A stretch of DNA of 7,468 nt from Thermoproteota archaeon (lineage in GTDB: Archaea; Thermoproteota; Thermoprotei_A; Sulfolobales; Pyrodictiaceae): assembly GCA_013153105.1 (NCBI GenBank), contig JAADFC010000008.1, forward strand, positions 1 to 7,468, in the 5' to 3' direction. The translations under genes and the position numbers were made by a program. The notes under the pieces are model-generated. The model made no database searches. It saw only the letters and a list, made by a program, of their open reading frames with translations, and had not been told where the DNA came from. Position 1 is the stretch's first letter, and each line of letters starts with the position of its first letter. Shown here one piece after another: positions 6,190 to 7,468 of this stretch.

Positions 6190-6342
6190 GTGGCTCTGGC
6201 GGCCCTCGCAGGGCTGGCCATCTACCTCTTCTCCGCGCTCAGCGACGCGGAGTGCGTGGTCCCCCCGGATGGTAGGGAGGCCGCTGTGGCAGGCGTGGTG
6301 GAGCCTGGGCTCCTCACTGCATCCCCGGCGGTGGAGGGCTAG
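6190..6342 (+). CDS. Small single-helix membrane protein, function unknown
   Basis: A 50-residue product (53 if it begins at GTG 6181) ending at TAG 6340-6342. It has one N-terminal hydrophobic helix, about residues 2-16 (ALAALAGLAIYLFSA), then an acidic, Val/Pro-rich tail of about 33 residues with one Cys. This could be a signal anchor or a small membrane subunit with its tail outside. GTG 6190 is preferred because GGGAGG lies nine bases upstream. It follows the SixA-type gene on the same strand with no obvious promoter between, so the two may be co-transcribed. Its stop shares a CTAG with the stop of the toxin gene facing it. No family is recognised. The tail is not repetitive and the frame keeps a plausible codon pattern, so I consider it likely real. 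Confidence 0.5.
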   Translation: MALAALAGLAIYLFSALSDAECVVPPDGREAAVAGVVEPGLLTASPAVEG

Positions 6343-6755
6343 GGCGCCACGGTGACGCCCAGCCGGTGGGCCGCGGCTGCGAGGCGCTGGTCGAAGGTCG
6401 CGAGGGGCCCGCCGTAGCGGGTGGCGGCGGCCAGGTAGAGGGCGTCGTAGCCTGTGACGTTCTCCTCCACGGCTATCCTGAGCGCGTCCCTGGCCAGCTC
6501 GGGGGCCGGGTGGACGTCGAGGAGCCTCCACAGCCTGTCGAGATCCTCGAGGGCCTCCAGCGCCTGTCCGGGCTCCAGGTCGCCTATCTTGGCGGCGTGC
6601 TTCCAGAGCACGTTAACAAGCTCCGCGTAGGCGAGGTCAACCGTGTGAAGGGGCTCGCCGGCCTCGAGCCAGCCTCGGAGCAGCCTCCTGGCCGCCCTGG
6701 AGCCCTCCTCCTCGAGCACAACCTTGGCTAGGAAGGAGGCGTCGAGCACGGTCAA
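6339..6755 (-). CDS. vapC: VapC toxin, PIN-domain ribonuclease
   Basis: The 138-residue PIN-domain toxin of a type II toxin-antitoxin pair. PIN toxins are magnesium-dependent ribonucleases that cut tRNA or rRNA and are held inactive by the antitoxin. The acidic site is complete: D5 (VLDASFLAK), E45 (AELVNVLW), D104 (GYDALYLAAA) and D122 (TFDQRL). The length is normal for the family. The start is TTG at 6753-6755, overlapping the antitoxin stop in the sequence TTGA, which implies coupled translation and supports this start. The upstream gene encodes the ribbon-helix-helix antitoxin. Its TAG stop falls on the same CTAG as the convergent small membrane gene. The RNA target cannot be told from the sequence. 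Confidence 0.94.
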   Translation of the reverse strand: MTVLDASFLAKVVLEEEGSRAARRLLRGWLEAGEPLHTVDLAYAELVNVLWKHAAKIGDLEPGQALEALEDLDRLWRLLDVHPAPELARDALRIAVEENVTGYDALYLAAATRYGGPLATFDQRLAAAAHRLGVTVAP

Positions 6756-6973
6756 CGCTGCTCCCGCTCCTCTCGCAGGAGCAGGGTGGAGTCCACTCTG
6801 ACCCTCCGCCTCGCCGCCCTCTCCTCGACCTCCCGGAGGACCTCCAGGGCCTCGAGGCCGCGTATCCTCCTCTCGATATACTCGCGCAGCTCCCGCGGCC
6901 AGTCCACCTTGTAGCGTCTCATCTTCTCCCGCAGCTCCCTGGGGACGCGGAAGGAGACTACCTCGCTCAACAC
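6752..6973 (-). CDS. vapB: VapB-like antitoxin, ribbon-helix-helix
   Basis: A 73-residue antitoxin that should bind and inactivate the neighbouring VapC and repress its own promoter. The N-terminus reads EVVSFRVPRELREKMRR (residues 4-20), a ribbon-helix-helix pattern of one DNA-binding strand followed by helices, with WPRELREYIERRIRG as the second helix. The C-terminal 30 residues are charged and helical, as expected for the toxin-binding arm. It begins at GTG 6973, with a GGAGGGAGG run directly before it. TTG at 6970 (residue 2) would give more normal spacing to that run, so the start may be one codon later. The stop TGA (6752-6754) overlaps the toxin start. A TATA-like box lies about 25 bases upstream, giving a very short leader. 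Confidence 0.9.
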   Translation of the reverse strand: MLSEVVSFRVPRELREKMRRYKVDWPRELREYIERRIRGLEALEVLREVEERAARRRVRVDSTLLLREEREQR

Positions 6974-6996
6974 CCTCCCTCCACGGCGTCTACACG

Positions 6997-7004
6997 CGTA
7001 TACG
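6997..7004 (-). promoter_or_regulatory. TATA-like box of the vapBC operon
   Basis: The minus strand reads CGTATACG, with the palindromic core GTATAC at 6998-7003. It sits about 25 bases before the vapB start, so the transcript would begin at or just before the start codon. A palindromic element here is also where VapB could bind for autoregulation, but this is inferred from position only. Confidence 0.4.
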
Positions 7005-7013
7005 GCGCCGCGG

Positions 7014-7424
7014 CTAAGAGGCTTCCGCGCCGCCCCCAGGCCGCTCCGCCTCCTCGAGCAGCTTCTCGGCCTCCTCGAGCACCTCCTCCTCGCTCCTCCC
7101 CGTCTCGAGGAGCTGCCACTCGGCGTAGAACGGCTTCCTCTCCCCCTTGCCGAGCCTCCGCGAGGCCAGCTCCACCGCCCTCCTGGTGGGGTGCAGCGCC
7201 ACCGAAGCGTAGGCCCTCACTATGGCGGCAACGGTAGCCTCCTGGAGCACTATAGTCTGGTCATCAAGCTCCAGCACCAGCCTCACATGCAGGTGGCCCT
7301 CCGGTATGAAAGCGATAACCCTCCGGACAGCCTCGTTCGGGTAGACGCGCACCCTGCCCAACGCGCGCCCCCTCCCCGCAGCGCCGCGGCCGCTGGGGTA
7401 ACCGCGATACCCCGGCGGCTGCAT
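7014..7424 (-). CDS. Conserved-looking soluble protein of unknown function
   Basis: From ATG 7422-7424 this gives 136 residues. The frame stays open upstream to the window edge and there is no good ribosome binding site at the ATG, so the gene may be longer; conversely a GTG at residue 25 (RVRVYPNEAV) could be a start. Residues 1-24 are Gly/Arg-rich and likely disordered. Residues 25-92 look folded, with strands around VIAFIPEG, HVRLVLEL and QTIVLQEAT and a helix AAIVRAYASVALHPTRRAVELASRRL. Residues 108-127 form an acidic helix (EEEVLEEAEKLLEEAE). There is no membrane segment and no catalytic motif I can name. The amphipathic pattern, unlike the Pro/Arg text of shadow frames here, supports a real gene. 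It lies 40 bases upstream of vapB on the same strand, but vapB seems to have its own promoter. Confidence 0.75.
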   Translation of the reverse strand: MQPPGYRGYPSGRGAAGRGRALGRVRVYPNEAVRRVIAFIPEGHLHVRLVLELDDQTIVLQEATVAAIVRAYASVALHPTRRAVELASRRLGKGERKPFYAEWQLLETGRSEEEVLEEAEKLLEEAERPGGGAEAS

Positions 7425-7468
7425 CTCGCCGTCTGGGGCGGCGGTGACCGGGAGCTGGCGAGCCGGGA

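Noticed and set aside
1..7468. CRISPR array, insertion sequence, tRNA or rRNA
   Set aside because: No regularly spaced repeats, no terminal inverted repeats with a transposase, and no tRNA-like arm and T-loop pattern were found on reading both strands by eye.

Overview
The window is very GC-rich, with mostly GTG or TTG starts, purine-rich Shine-Dalgarno sites and TATA-like boxes about 25 to 30 bases before likely transcription starts. Together with the gene content this points to a hyperthermophilic archaeon, most likely a Crenarchaeote of the Desulfurococcales (Pyrodictium/Hyperthermus/Aeropyrum type). That placement is an inference; no rRNA or tRNA gene is present to confirm it.

Positions 1-750 hold two convergent small membrane proteins of unknown function, the first running in from outside the window. 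Positions 750-1440 hold a plus-strand hypothetical protein with a strong Shine-Dalgarno site. It faces a small two-helix membrane protein, and GC-rich hairpins fill the gap between their stops. Positions 1766-3268 (minus) encode a leucyl aminopeptidase of peptidase family M17 with every metal ligand and catalytic residue in place.

Positions 3324-5486 (minus) are the most interesting part. A 492-residue ABC-type ATPase of the OLD/RecF-like (AAA_15/AAA_21) kind is followed by a cysteine-rich protein of about 203 residues with a D-x17-ExK signature suggesting a PD-(D/E)xK nuclease. The segment looks lower in GC than its surroundings. An ATPase plus small-nuclease pair of this shape recalls two-gene anti-phage or DNA-processing systems, but I do not recognise it as a named one.

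Positions 5600-6342 (plus) start at a probable bidirectional promoter and encode a SixA-type histidine phosphatase. A previously easy-to-miss single-helix small protein follows it. Its stop codon shares one CTAG with the stop of the gene facing it. Positions 6339-6973 (minus) are a VapBC toxin-antitoxin pair with overlapping start and stop. Positions 7014-7424 (minus) encode a conserved-looking protein of unknown function whose true start may lie further upstream.

No CRISPR array, insertion sequence, tRNA or rRNA was found. No stretch longer than 300 bases lacks a gene.
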